A stretch of DNA of 64,000 bases from Diacronema lutheri. Its lineage: Eukaryota > Haptophyta > Pavlovophyceae > Pavlovales > Pavlovaceae. The notes under the pieces were generated by a model. The model saw only the letters and a list, made by a program, of their open reading frames with translations, was not told where the DNA came from and did no database searches. The stretch spans positions 1,984,001 through 2,048,000 of the forward strand of contig JAGTXO010000001.1 in assembly GCA_019448385.1 (NCBI GenBank). Direction: 5' to 3'. Within the stretch, counting starts at the first letter, position 1; every line of letters begins with the position of its first letter. The position numbers and the translations under genes are program-made. This document shows positions 28,344-40,737 of the stretch, in pieces.

Positions 28344-31300
28344 TCACCAAAACGGGCACCAGCCAATGTAGCACTGGCAGAGGTTCTCTTTACTCGTCGC
28401 CGCCTCGATCAACCGGTCCACCTGCGTGACGACGTCGAGCGGCACCGCCGCGGCGACGTCGTCGATCGGCGCAAAGTCGCGGCCGGTCAGCTTGCTGTGC
28501 ACGCGACGCATCACCGCGATCGCCTTGGCCGCGAGCTTCTCCGGCTCACGCTCATCGTGCTCGGCCGGCGGGTTATGACGGCGCGACGCGCTCACGACCG
28601 ACGTGGAAAGTGCGACGGACGCGAGACCCTCCTCGCTTGCTTCGGCAAGCAGCGGTGTGCGCGTGAGCCTGCCCGCTGCGGCGCTGCCTTGCCGAGCGGA
28701 GATCGGCTGCGAATTGGACGACGAGCGCGGCCGCAGGTTCGTCGCGCGCGCGCGCGGCAGCGCCGGCGGCTGCTCGTCGTCGTCCCTTGCGTCCTCCTCC
28801 TCCTCTTCCTCGTCGAGGGCGACGAGCTCTGCGCACGGCGACGACGACTCGAGCGCGCACGCGCTCAGCCGCGCGACCTCCATCTGCGTGCTGTCGGCGG
28901 GCTCCATGGCTTGCGGCACCTGTAGGTGTGGCACCAGCCGCCTGCGCCCACACGCCACCGCGCCCACGCGCCCGGGACGAAGGGGCGTCGGCGCTCACGC
29001 CGTGCGCGGCGCGGAGCGGCCGCCGCGGCGCCGAGCGCGCCCGCACCAATTGACGAGCGGGTCGTGCACGAACGCCTCAAGCATCGCCATCACCGAATCC
29101 TTGTGTCGCCTGAGCACCCCCATTGCACCGACGCACGTCGCTCGGAAGAGGCCGTCGACGGCGCCCACCTCCATCGCGCTCGTCAGCATGCGCGTCAGCC
29201 GGAACGGGATGCGCTCGGGGTATTTGTCGCGCTGCATCGCAACCTGCCGAGCCGGGCAGGGCCGCCAAGCGCGGCGCGCGCGCGCGCGCAGGCGCACGCG
29301 CGTGTGCGGGCGCGCGCCACGAGCCGCGAGCTGTGAGCCCGCGTGGGCGGGTGAAGGCCGCGCCCGCCCTTGCGTCGGTCGCGCGACGGAGTGCGCAACC
29401 CATGACACGTCTCGCAGCCTCGCGCCGCCGAGCGCGCGCCTACCTCGAAGCAGTCGCCAAAGTCGATATGTATCACCGCACCCGTAACTCGGTGCAGCAT
29501 CAGGTTGGAGGGGTGCCGGTCGCCCAGGCCCAAAACGTACCCGACCATGCTCATCACACCAAGGCTGCGTGTGTAGGTCGAACGGCGGTGCAGCCACTCC
29601 TCGGACGAGGAGCTCTTGAGCCAGAGCACCTGCGCAAATGCACGGCGCGTGCGCGCGGCGCCGGCCGCGTCGGCCGCGGCTCGCCGTCGCGGCGCGACGC
29701 GCGGCGCGCATGCGCGTGCACCCACCCTCTGCAAATCGTGCCCGTTTGTGGACTCGAGCGCGTGCGAGAAGGTCTCCACCTTCTGCATGAGGGTGCACAG
29801 CTCGTAGTCCGGCGCCATCTGCAGCATTAGCCTGTGCTCGATCGTGAGCAAAATCTTGCGCGCCTCGCGATATTCTCGGATGAGCGCATGCAGCGTGTCG
29901 CAATGCACGACCCAACCAATGAGCCCCGAGTTTGGAGAGAGCGGCACGACCGCGTACTGGGAGACGCACAACGACGCGCCCGACGGTCGAAGCTCGGACG
30001 AGCGGTCCGCGGCGAGGAGCTGGTTGACGAGCCCGATCAGCTGCATCACGCGCTCGTCCTGGCGCAGGTCCTGCGCGCGCGCGCGCACGCGGGCGCGGCG
30101 CGCGGCGAGGCCGGGGCCGGGGCGCGCGCACAGGCGTGAGCGAGTGGGCGCGGGCGGGCGGATCGGCAACCGACGGGCCACGCGCGCCGCTGCTCGCGCC
30201 ACGCCGCGCCGCTCGTGTCGTGCGCGCGTGCCTCGTGCCCCTTGAGCAGGAACGAGTAGCACAGCCCGTCGTCGCCGTGCACCTCGAGCTTGCGCGGCCT
30301 CTGCTTGGAGGAGATGACGGTCAGCTCCGCGCGAAAGGCGCGGATGCACGCGACCGGTTGGCCTGCGCGGTACGTGCCGGGCACGGCGAGGACAAGGTCG
30401 CGTGCCTCATGCAGCGCAGGCGAGACGTGCGCGAGATGCAGCGTGTGCAGCTGCGCGAGCTGCTTTGAGATGCGCTGCAGCACGCGGTAGTACAACTCCC
30501 AAGCGCGCTCCATGCTGCGCTCGGCGCCGCGCGGCGTTGTGCCGTCGTCGGCATGCTCGGCCATCTGCTGCTCGTAGCGCGCGAGGCAGCCGGCCGCCTC
30601 GTCGAGCTCGAGTCCATACTGCGCGTGGAAGATTGCCTCGCGATCCGTCTGCGCGCCCTGCGCCATGAGCGCGTGCACCGGCCGGAGCGCCGCGATCATC
30701 GCCGCCGCGTCCTGCTGCCCAAAGTAACGTCGACTCGCCTCCTCGATTGCCTCGACCCACAGCTCGGGCAGGAGGATCGCCACGCGCATCAACTCGGACG
30801 AGACGAGCCGCGCGTGCGCGACCAACGTGTCGCATGACCGCGCCATCGCCGCGAGAACTGTCTCCGCCGCGCGCTTGCGCGGCAGCGACTGCGTGTCGCA
30901 CGAGGCGACGGTGAGCGGGTAGATGAACGCCTGCGGGTGTTCGAGCGCGATGCGCGAGAGCAGCTGCTGCACGAGCCGGCGCACCTCGGCGACGCGCGTG
31001 TCAAGCCGCGCGATCACCTGCGGCACGACGGCGAGCCACGTATCGACGGGTACACTCTCGAAGCCGGCCTCGAGCGCGCAGCTCACCTCGGGATGGCCAC
31101 CATGGCGGAACCAGAGGGTCAGTAATCGCAGCAGGTCCTGCAGCGACTCGTGCCCGCCCAGGCTGATCGAGCGGAAGAAGGCGTTCACCGCGGGCACCAC
31201 GTACGGCGACAAGCGCTCGCGCTCCGACCGGCGCGACGCCACGTCAGCCGTAACGGCTTCGGCGGGCATGGGCAGCGATGGCGGTGGCTGCGGAGGGAGA

Positions 31301-34300
31301 GGTAGCGCTCGCTGCGCCGCGCCGGGCGCATCGTCGGCTGACAGCAGCGGCGCGCGATCCGCGCCGAGCGCGCCGCCGCCAGCACACCGGCCCTCGCCCG
31401 CCGGCGCGCCGGCGTCGGCGCGCGCCTCGAGCGCATCCGCGCGCGCACGCGCGCCGCCAAAGCCGCCCGCGGGCGCGAGCGCGAGCGCGCGAGCGGGCGC
31501 GGCGAGCGGCGGCAGCGCGGCCAGACGGCGCGGCGCGGCGAGCGGCTCTTCGAGCGACTGCCCCACAGAGAAGCGCATGTACGACTGCCGGCCGGCGGTG
31601 CGCTGCAGGTTTCGGTGGTCGAGCTCAGCGCCCTGAAAGTTGAGCGTTGCCCAGCGGTGCCATGCCTTGTATGACGACGGGTCGAGCGTGGTCGCCCGCT
31701 GCAGGTAGACGAGGCTCTCGGAGACGGCGAGCTCCAACCTACCCGCGCCGCTCAGTTCCTCGCTTAGCCATTCGCCCACCTTGCGCCAGCAGCGCGACGC
31801 AAGCTGCGCATGGGTGCCATCTGCATCCAGCATGCGCGCGAGCTCGCTCAGGCTCGCGTGCGCGCGCTCCGCATCGCCCGCGGCGCGCATGTGCTTGGCG
31901 GCGGCGTATCGCACGAGCAGGTCGACGGGCGCGGCGGACGGGCCGATCGGCGGCAGCACGAGCGGCGGCGCGGCGAGCCGAGCACCAAGCGGCGGCGCCA
32001 GCTCGTCGTCCGCGCGCTCGTCGGCGGGCTTGGCCAGCGGCGGCGTGAGGAGACCCGTGAGCACGTCGTGCGAGAGGCGGAGGCGGCCAGCCTTGCGCGC
32101 GCTGGACGCGAGCTTGAGCCACGTGCGCGCGTCTTGCCGCGGCGGCAGCACCATGCGGCGCACCGCGAGTAATTGCTGCAACGCGTCCACGTCGCGCTGG
32201 CAGAGCGCGAGCCGCGCGTCCCACAGCCGCTTCAGTCGGCCGAGCGGAGAATCGGCCGCGCCGGCGGTGAGTGTGGCGGCGCTGTCGACCACGCCGGTGG
32301 GGCCGAGCGACACGCCGCCCGCGTCGACGAGCGAGCGCGCGAGCTGCTGTTGCACGGCGCTCACCTCCTCGAGTTCCGCAAGCTGCTGCGCACGCACGAC
32401 CGCGCGAAAAGCGCGCGTGTATGATTCGCCGATCAGCGACGTGAGCGTCGGGTCGAGCTGTGCGCGCGCGAGGCGAATCTCAGCCGCTGCCGCCAGGTGG
32501 TCGCGCGCGTGCACCGCGAGCGCCGCGCGGAAGAAGGGCGTATCCGCGTGCGCGCCGCCGGCCGCGGCGGCGGTCGCGGCAGCGGTCGCGGCGGCGGCGG
32601 CGGCGGTGCCGCCGCCTCCGCCGTCGGCCGCGCCGTCGGTGCCGACGGCGGGCGTGCCGGCGGACGTGCCCATCGCCGCAACGTAGGTGCGCATCGCGAC
32701 CATGTCCGCCGCGTGCCACGCCGCCGCCGCTGCGTACGGCGCGAGCTCGGCGCGCGCTCCCTCGTCCAACACCGGCCAGCGGTCGGCGGCGAGGTGCAGC
32801 AGTAACCGCCACTCGCCAAGCGCATGGAGGCAGCGCGCGCGGCCTACGAGCGCCTCGACGGACGAGGGCTCGGCTGCGAGGCGACGGTCGTATGCTCCGA
32901 GCGCGTCGTCCCACCGCTGCAGCCGCTCGTGCCAGCCCTCGTCGAGCGCGAGGCCATGCTGCCTGCGCGCGCGTGCGATAACGCCGCGAGCGGCCTCGGG
33001 CTGCTGCAACTGGTGGTTGATCGTGATCAGAGCCTCGACCGCCTCGACGGTCTCGTGCGATGCGGACGCGGCGGCCTCGAACTCGAGCTCCTTGTAGTGC
33101 AGCGCCTGGGCATACGCGTGGCAGCGCATCGCGAGGTCGCCCAGCTGGCGGACGCCAATAGGCAACTGTCGGTCGTCGTGTTCCATGCACTCCGCAAGGC
33201 CGAGGAGGAGCTGAAGGACATCGTGCGGCATGCCCTCCGCACCGAGCGCCGTCTCAAGGCTCGCGATGAGCAACGCACGATACTCGCCGCGCAGCTCCGT
33301 CCAGCACGAGACGAAGCCGCTGTTGAAGACGGCGCGCGCGAGCGGCGGGTGGAGCGATGCGATGGGAGCGCACGCACGCAGCGCCGGCGACGGCGACTCG
33401 CGCAGCAGTTCAATGGAGAGGCGGCGCATCCACTCGGCCCAGTCCTCGGCGGTCGAGCGCTCGGTTGTCTGCCACGTCTGCTGCAACGCGAGCTCGTTGA
33501 CTGGAAGCCGTGGCACCGGCGCGCCGAGCGGCACGTCCGCCGCCTCGCCGTCGCCGCACGCGCCGCCGCCGCCGCCGAGGCCGCCGCCGCGTCCGTGCGC
33601 CGCGTCCGAGAGGCCGAGCGCTGTCGCGCTCGCGAGCTCGGCGGCGAGCGAGACGGTCGATCCGCCGCCACCGCTCGTCGGCGTGCATCCGCCACCACCA
33701 CCGCTATCGCCGCCGCGACCGTCGAGCGCGTCGCCCTGCGCGGCGAAGTGCATGCGCACGGGGTCCCAGACGGCTGCGAACGAAGGCGGGCGCGCGCCGC
33801 ACAGGAGCGCGCGCACGACGCGCGCGTACGGCGCGTGCTCGATCTGGTTCGCGTTGAGCGTGAGCTGGATCGCCATCGCGAAGACGACGAAAGAGTCGCC
33901 CATCTGCAGCGCGAGCAGCGCAAGGCAGTTGCACACGTCGGCGTGCAGCTCGCGCGGGCCCGAGTGCAGCAACCGCATGCACGGCTGCGCGATGCGCGAT
34001 GCGTGCTCAACGTACGACACGTCGCGCGAGAGCCACGCGAGTGTGCGCAGCGCGGCGGCGCGCGCGCCGAGCGGCGCGGCCGACGCCTCGGCCAGGCCGC
34101 TGAGCGCGGGCACGAGCGCGCGCGCGTGCTCCGCGAGCGCGCCGCCGAGCGAGCGCAACGCGCGCAGTGCGTGCAGCGCGGGCGCGCGCGCGTCGGTGCC
34201 GTCGGCGTGGAGCACGGCGAGGAGCTTGGGCACGAGCGTTTGGAGCGGCGCACGCGCGTACTCTTTCAGCGCGCACGCGAGCGCCTCGACGAGCGCGATC

Positions 34301-37300
34301 GCGTGCGGCAGGCTGAGGTCCCAGCAATCGTCCACGAGCGCGAGGAGCGCGGGCGCGAACGGGCGAATCGGTGCGCCTATAGTGCGCACGAACGCGACGA
34401 TGCGCTCGAGCGCGCCGTCGCGCACGTGCGCGTCGGCGGCGCGGACGCAGCTGAGGAGCAGCGGCAGCACGTCGGCGACGAAGAAGAGGGCGTGTTGCCG
34501 CAGCCGCTCGAAGATTGCAGTGAGCGCACCGATCACCGCAAGCTGATGCGCGGCAAGGGCCGGGTCACGCAGCATTGCGGTGAGAGCGTCGATTGCCACC
34601 TTGGAGAAGGCGTCGGGCGGGCCGAGGTGTGCGTACGGGTTGCCGTCCGGCCCGCCGTCGGCGCCGCCGTCGGCGTCGCCGCTGTCGGCGCGTCGCGTGC
34701 CCGGCGCGTCGGCGGCGCGCGCGTGCGCGCCGCGCGCGCCCTTCGCCGGCGCGCCCGCGCCGTCGGCCAGCGCACCGCTTGCGCCGGCGGCGACGGCGCC
34801 GCCGCCACCGCCGCCGTGGCGCAGGCGCTGGGCGTGTGGCGGCTTATCGCTACCGCCCGCGCCGCCAGCGGGTGCGCGCTGCGTGGCGCGCGGGTCGAGC
34901 GCGCCGAGGACGCCGACGGCTTGTATGAGCTCGGCACGAGCGGCCGGCTCGCGCTCTGCCTTCAGGTGGCCAATCAGGATGGAGACGAGGCGCGGGCACG
35001 CGTCGAGAACCGCGCGCAGCTGTGCGGACGCGCGCACGAGGCGCGTGAGCAGGGCGAGCGCTGCGCCGCGCTTGTGCGCGCACGATGGGTCAGAGAGCGC
35101 GGCGAGGACGGGCGGGCACAGAGCAACGACATCTTCCGCTGAGCGCACGCCGCCCGCATCGACAAGCGAGCCGACGGTGCGCAGTGCGGCGGCAGCGACG
35201 GCGGGATCTGCGTCGGTAAGGCGCGGCCTGAGAACGTCGAGGACCGGCCGCGTGTACGGCGTCATCCACGGCGCGGCGACGGCGAGCAGCCCGCCGAGCA
35301 CGCGCACCGATCCGCCGAGCGCGCGCCCCTCGCCAAACGCGCCCACATCCGTGACGAGTTGCAGCAGCGTGCGGCGCAGGATGGGCATTACGACAGCAGG
35401 GTTGTACGGCGCGGCGCGCGCGACGAGGTGCACCGCCGCGACACGCACGTCGAGCTCCTCGTCGTTGAGCGCCAGCAGCAGGCTGCGCAGCGCGCGCGCG
35501 CGCCCGAGCTCGGCGCCGAGCGCGAGCGACAGGACGCGCAGCGTGAGCGCACGCACGTGCGCATCAGTGTCAGCGACGCCGACAGTGACAAGTCGCGAGA
35601 CGAGCTCGTGTGCGTGCGCGCGCGCGCGCGCGCCGCCGCGCGCGAGCTGCCAGTAGCACGCAAGCACCGCCTCGGCGCGCACGGGGGCGCGCGCGTCGTC
35701 AAGGTAACGGGCGGCGGCTGCGGCGAACAGCGGCACGAGCGCGCCGCCCGCGTGCGCGTGGCGCGCGCTCGGCGGCCATGGGAAGGCACCCATCGTGCGG
35801 AGCGCAATGCGCGTGCGCCGCTCGGCCGGCTCGCACGCGGGCGCAGCGAGCGTGCCGACGCCGTCGTCGCCGCCGCCGCCGCCGCCGTCGGCAGCGCTCC
35901 ACCACCAGCAGCCGCTGTCCACGCCGACGCCCGCGTGCGGCGGGCCGGGCGTGAGCAGCTGCGGCGGCAGCGCGGTGAGGCCACATGGCCCCGAGGAGAG
36001 TCCAAGCGGGTCGCCCGCGAGCGGCGGCGGCGGCGGCGGCGGCTCGCCACCGCCGCCGGCCGCGCCGCCGCCGCCGGCCACATCGGCGGCCGGCGGCGGC
36101 GCCGCCCAGCCCAACGAGGCGGCCCAGCCAACCGCTGCATCGGCTGGCGGCGGAGGCGGCGGTGGCGGCGGTGGCAGCGCGCCGGCGCCGCCGCCGGCGG
36201 CCATGGCGCTGCGTTGGCGCACCGGTACCGGCACGGGCATCAGCGCCGCGCTGTGGGCCGCGGCCGGCGCGCGCCACGCAGCGGCCGCGCCGCCGCCGAT
36301 CGACGACGGCGCGAGCGCGAGCTGCAGCGGCACGCCGCCGCCCGCACCGGACGGTGGCGCAGGCGCGCCAACGTGGGGCTGCGCGCCGGCGGCGGCGGCG
36401 AAGACGTCGCGCTCGTCGGCGACGAGGCCGTCGAGCTCGGCCGGCGCGCCGGCTGACCCGCCGTCCGGTGCGTCGAGCCACTCAGACGACGGCCGTCCGG
36501 TGAGCGTCACGGCAAGAACGTAGAGCAACGCTGCACGCGCGCGCGGCGCGAGCGCGGGCACGCGCGCGCAGAGCGCGAGGAGCGCCTCGACGAGCTGCGG
36601 CGTGAGGCCGGCGTGCAGCATGCCCTCGAGCAGCCCGCCCGCAAGCGCGTCGCTCATCGCCGGCCCGCACGCGACGCACAGCCGGCCGACGCACGCCACC
36701 CCCTCGAGCAAGTACGGCCGCTTGGCCGTCGGCTTTCGCGGCAGCGCGTCGGCGCACGCGGCGAGGAGGTCGGGCAGGTACGGCGCGATCGGCGCGCCGC
36801 CGACGAGGAGCGCGAGCTCGCCCGCCGCCTCGAGCGCGTGCGCGCGCGCCTCGGGCGCGTTGGGCGCTCGCGCGGCGCCGAGCACGAACGGGAAGAAGGA
36901 GGTGAGCTGCGTGGCGAAGAACTCGGCGGTCGCGAACTGCGCGAGGCGCGGCACGAGCGCGACGAGCGCGCGGCGGACGAGGCGGTCGCGCGTTGCGAAG
37001 AGCTCGCGCGCGAGCGCACACACCGCGCCGTACGCCGCCGGCTCGCGCAGGTGGTCGCACCGGTGACGAAGCAACTCGCCGAGCGCGCAGAGTGCGCCGT
37101 CGATGGATTCAGCCGAGCCGCCCGCGCGCTGCCCGCGCGCGCCGGCAAGCACCTCGTCGGCGACGGCGCGGTGCCACTGGGCGGCGTGCGCGGCTGAGCG
37201 CGCGCCGATCAGACGCAGGCACGCCGCGAGCGCCGCGACCGCCGCGTCGCGCACCTGCGCGCGCGGGTCGTAGACGGCGCGCCACAGCCGCGCGAGGAAG

Positions 37301-37830
37301 CCGCCCACGTGCTGCGCGAAGAGCGTCGGCGCATGGTCGGCGAGCTCGCGGAGCGCGAGGGCGGCGGCGAGGGTGCGACCGTCGGCGCGCTCCGCGCCGT
37401 CCAGCCAGTCGAGCGACAGCCGCAGCTGAGCTTCGACAAAGTCGGCCGTGATCGAGCCGCCGACGCGCGCGAGCCGGCCGAGCGCGCGCGCGGCGAGCGC
37501 GAGCGTCCGTCCGTCGGCCGAGTGCTCAAAGACGCGGCGGAGGCAGGTGGCGCAACGGCCAAGTTTGGTCGCGTCCTCGTCTGTTTCCGTGTCGAGCAGC
37601 GCCTCGACCACCAACACGCCCGCCTGCCGGTCGTGCGCGTCGTACGCGTGCACGAGCTCGAGCGCATGCCGCGCGAGCGCGCCGAGCAGCTTGGCGAGCG
37701 CGTCTGGTGCGAGCTCGCGAGCCTCGCGCGCGAGCACAGCGCGCACGCCGCGCGCGCCGCGCAGCCGCGCCTCGTCCGCGCGGCTACGTAGCTCGTGCAG
37801 GTACCGCTCGAGCTGCTCCGCCGACGACAT
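28344..37830 (-). CDS. TOR: TOR serine/threonine kinase
   Basis: Central growth-control PIKK kinase, the core of TORC1 and, where present, TORC2. Exons 37830-30232, 30070-29726, 29629-29444, 29243-29047 and 28941-28344 give 2974 residues, in phase. HEAT repeats fill the N-terminal half ([40 protein letters not shown]). The FAT domain follows, then FRB near 2360-2455 ([24 protein letters not shown]). The kinase domain has [28 protein letters not shown] and [12 protein letters not shown]. The C-terminal FATC ends [14 protein letters not shown]. Intron 1 (30071-30231) begins with GC, not GT. The FRB Phe that binds rapamycin in human mTOR (2108) is Leu here. The kinase-FATC linker is longer than in animals and acidic. 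Low-complexity Gly/Pro inserts lie near residues 520-660. Confidence 0.97.
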
Positions 37831-37888
37831 GCCGGCCCTGATCAGCGACCCATCGTGCGCATTTCCCCAGCTGGCCGGCTAGCTGGTG
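37831..37888. promoter_or_regulatory. 58-bp bidirectional promoter region, TOR/CHY
   Basis: The two start codons point away from each other with only 58 bp between. Both promoters and 5' UTRs must sit here or inside the other gene's coding region. No TATA-like patch is present, though CATTTCCCCAGC occurs near the middle. Confidence 0.5.
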
Positions 37889-39769
37889 ATGGCGGCCGGG
37901 AAGTCGCGCGAGGCCAAGGGCCACAAGGTCAAGCCCAAGGCTGCCGGCGTGAGCGCACGCGCGGTCGTCGTGGTGGCCGCGCCGGTGGCCGTCTTTGTGC
38001 TCATCCTCGCTGGCGCCGTCGCGCTCAAGAGGGCCAAGGCGGCCGGGCGGCTGCGCGCGCGCGCGGCCGACGGGGCGCCGCCCGATGGAGTCGACCGCGC
38101 GCTCGCCGTCGCCGCGTGTGCGGCGTGTGCGACGGGCGCATGCTGGGCGGTGGGGAGGCATCTCGCGTGGCTTCGCGCCAAGTCGGCCCGGCTGCTCGCC
38201 CAGCTCGACGCCGAGCGCGCGCGCGCGGCCGCCGCGCACGCCGCGCGCACGGCCGCGCGCGCCGAGCGGCGCGAGGCGCGCGCGCGCCGCGCCGCGACGG
38301 GCGGCGCGCGCGTCGCGCCGAGGTACGCGGCCGCCGCGGACGAGCTGCTCGAGTCGATGCGCGCTGCCACCGCCGACGCCTGGCAGTGGCTGCGCCGCGC
38401 GCGCGCGCCGCCCACGCCCGCGCCGCGCGCGCCATCGCCTCTGCGCGCACGGGCTGCGCCGCGCGCGCGCGCGGCGCCGCGCGCGCGCTGGACCGCCGCA
38501 CGCGCCGAGGCGAGCGCGCTGGGCGCCGGCGGCGACGAGGATTGGGGCGCGTTTGAAGGCGCTCTCGTCGGCGAGGGCGAGGGCGAGGGTGAGAGCGAGG
38601 GTGAGGGCGAGGGCGAGGGCGGCGAGAGCGCCCGCGGCGGCGACGGCGGCGACGGCGGCGACGACGACGGCAACGACGACGACGGCGGCGGGGCTGACGA
38701 TGGCGAGGACGCGGGTGCGCCCGTGCGCGTGCCGCTCGATTTGACGCCCGCCGCGGAGGGCACGCGCATCGAGCTGAGCGGCGTGAGCGCCTCTCCATCG
38801 ATCGGGTCAGTGCAAGTGGGTGTCCTCGTCATCGCACTCTCGTGCGCGGCGTGCGGCGGCGGCGGGCGTGCGATCACCCTCGCGCTGAGTGCATTAGACG
38901 AGCGCGAGCGCGCGTGCCGCGCGTGGTGTGAGGGCTGCTCCGCCCTCGTCGGCGCGAGCCTCCGCCCGGCGCTTGTTGCGCCTGCGGCCGACCCGGCCGG
39001 CAGCGGCGCGGTGATCGCGCACGTCGACACCGAAGCGTGCGTGCTGCTCGACGTGCTGCCCGCGTCCGAGCTGTTCGGCACGTGCCTGGCGTGCGGCACA
39101 GAGACGAAGCTCGCGCCGCTCCAGCGCGGCCGCCGTACTGAGGCCGACTGCCGCGGCTGCTTCGCCAAGCTCGCGCTGTGCGCACGCGAAATCCGGATCG
39201 AGAGGCTGGCAGACGGGGCGAGCGCGCGCGCGCTCTTGGGCGGCAGTGGCGGCGGCCGGCGTCCTCGCGGCGCGGGCGGTGGTGGCGATGGCGGCAAGTC
39301 CTTTGATGCCGAGCTGCGCGCGTTCCGCGCCGCGGCGCACGCCGGCGGTGTGCCATCATTTCGCGCAGGCGAGGCGCTCCCCCTGTCAGGTGCGTGTGAC
39401 CATTTCAAAAAGTCGCGCCGCTGGCTGCGCTTTGGCTGCTGCGGGCGCGCGCTGCCGTGCCCGATCTGCCACGAGCGATCGGGCTGCCCCGCCGCCGAGC
39501 TCGGCGTGCGCGCCAACGCGATGATCTGCGGTCTCTGCTCTCGCGAGCAGCCCTTCTCCGATGGCAGGTGCGCGTGCGGCGCCGACTTTGCCGCGCACCG
39601 CTCGGCGCACTGGAACGGCGGCACCGGCTGCCGCGATGCGACGCGGCTCTCGCGCAAGGATGCGCGCAAGCACGCCGGCGCGCAAAAGACGGCGTCGAAG
39701 AAGGCGAGTCGCGTGGGCGCGCGCGGCGCGGAGGCACGAGGAGCGCGCGTTGGCGCTGAAGCGCGATGA
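37889..39769 (+). CDS. CHY zinc-finger protein with N-terminal membrane segments
   Basis: Single-exon frame of 626 residues; the ATG at 37889 follows an in-frame GTG. Residues 24-46 (AVVVVAAPVAVFVLILAGAV) form a membrane helix. A second weaker hydrophobic stretch lies near 70-88. It is followed by an Ala/Arg-rich coiled coil (LLAQLDAERARAAAAHAA) and an acidic Gly/Glu/Asp run near 230-275. The C-terminal 120 residues match a CHY-type zinc finger with the extended tail: CDHFKKSRRWLRFGCCG, LPCPICHE, MICGLCSREQPF, CACGADF, then HWNGGTGCRD...LSRKDARK. Additional CxxC pairs occur near 320-430 (CAACG, CLACGTETK). The family binds zinc and is linked to ubiquitin or redox roles. A membrane-anchored form with an acidic linker is unusual. 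Substrate unknown. Confidence 0.82.
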   Translation: MAAGKSREAKGHKVKPKAAGVSARAVVVVAAPVAVFVLILAGAVALKRAKAAGRLRARAADGAPPDGVDRALAVAACAACATGACWAVGRHLAWLRAKSARLLAQLDAERARAAAAHAARTAARAERREARARRAATGGARVAPRYAAAADELLESMRAATADAWQWLRRARAPPTPAPRAPSPLRARAAPRARAAPRARWTAARAEASALGAGGDEDWGAFEGALVGEGEGEGESEGEGEGEGGESARGGDGGDGGDDDGNDDDGGGADDGEDAGAPVRVPLDLTPAAEGTRIELSGVSASPSIGSVQVGVLVIALSCAACGGGGRAITLALSALDERERACRAWCEGCSALVGASLRPALVAPAADPAGSGAVIAHVDTEACVLLDVLPASELFGTCLACGTETKLAPLQRGRRTEADCRGCFAKLALCAREIRIERLADGASARALLGGSGGGRRPRGAGGGGDGGKSFDAELRAFRAAAHAGGVPSFRAGEALPLSGACDHFKKSRRWLRFGCCGRALPCPICHERSGCPAAELGVRANAMICGLCSREQPFSDGRCACGADFAAHRSAHWNGGTGCRDATRLSRKDARKHAGAQKTASKKASRVGARGAEARGARVGAEAR

Positions 39770-40737
39770 CGACGCTCTCACCGACATGCTGCATTGTCCC
39801 GCTCAGTTATCTTTGTCTGACGCCATTGCCTCAGTGACGAGGCGTGCGAAAGGACAGCTCGTTCAGCGCGGTAATAGCATAATATTACTTATTGCAATCA
39901 TACAGATAAATCTGAAGATGCGCGTGGAGGGTAGGGGGTCATCGGGATTCGGGCGCGAGACGCGAGGTGCCATTGTGGTCAAAAATACGCTGTTCTTAGC
40001 GCCGGTCGAGACCGCGCCACAGCTCGGCCGCACGTGTCGTGCCGAGGGCGCGCGCCCGCGATTGCTCGAACGCCGAGCCGTCGCCGCACCGCGTACGCAC
40101 GTTATTGCCTCTCGCAGGCAGCTGGCCACATGCGCGCGCGGCGATGACGCCACACCTCGGTCGGAGAGCGTGCCTTGCGCCGACCTTGACGTGCGCGCCC
40201 TCGACGGCCGCCGCGAGGCGCGCGGCTCGAGCGGGCAGCCGCTGGCCGTGCACGCGCGGCGCAACGCCGCGCTTCCTGGCGCCCACGCCGTCACGCAGGA
40301 CTCGATCGCGTGCTGGCATTCGGCTTTTTTCTCGGCATACACGCGCCTAGGCCGCTCGCCGGCACGTCGTGGTCAACATCAAAGGCGCTGTGAACGCTAG
40401 GTTTGCAAGCGGTTCCCACACAGGAATGAACCGAGCGCTCCAGTCGTATGCTCGATGCCTTTCGCGCCATCTCGCGCCCGGCATCGAGCCGAGCGGCCTC
40501 GGCCCCCGCTCGGCGCTGCGCCCGCACAGAGGCGTAGCTTGCCTGCGCGTTGGCGAGACCAAGTGATTTCTTGAAGGTGGGGCTGAGAAAGCAGTCGCTG
40601 GCCAGCGCGCGTGCGAGCCCGCGTCCAAGAAATCATGTGTTGGTCCCCACTCCCCAAGGGCATCGACTACTTTCTCAGTCTCGCCATCGTGCGCGCGTCA
40701 GCGGGACGGCCGGCGGCGCCGTTGGCTCTTCGCGCCG
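39770..40737. other. 968-bp stretch without an assigned gene
   Basis: The stretch starts with an A/T-richer part (39870-39920, ATTACTTATTGCAATC region). Between about 40600 and 40300 the minus strand has a frame with plausible codon use: DCFLSPTFKKSLGLANAQAS then REMARKASSIRLERSVHSCV, ending at 40291. It lacks a start codon, and I could not join it to a first exon or recognise a family. Other frames in the block are Arg/Ala shadows. It may hide one small spliced gene. Confidence 0.4.

Noticed and set aside
39863-40342. Minus-strand frame with ECQHAIESC as a possible CHCH (Cx9C) protein
   Set aside because: The cysteine spacing is CX6C, not CX9C, and the rest of the frame is Arg/Ser-rich without helices matching the family.
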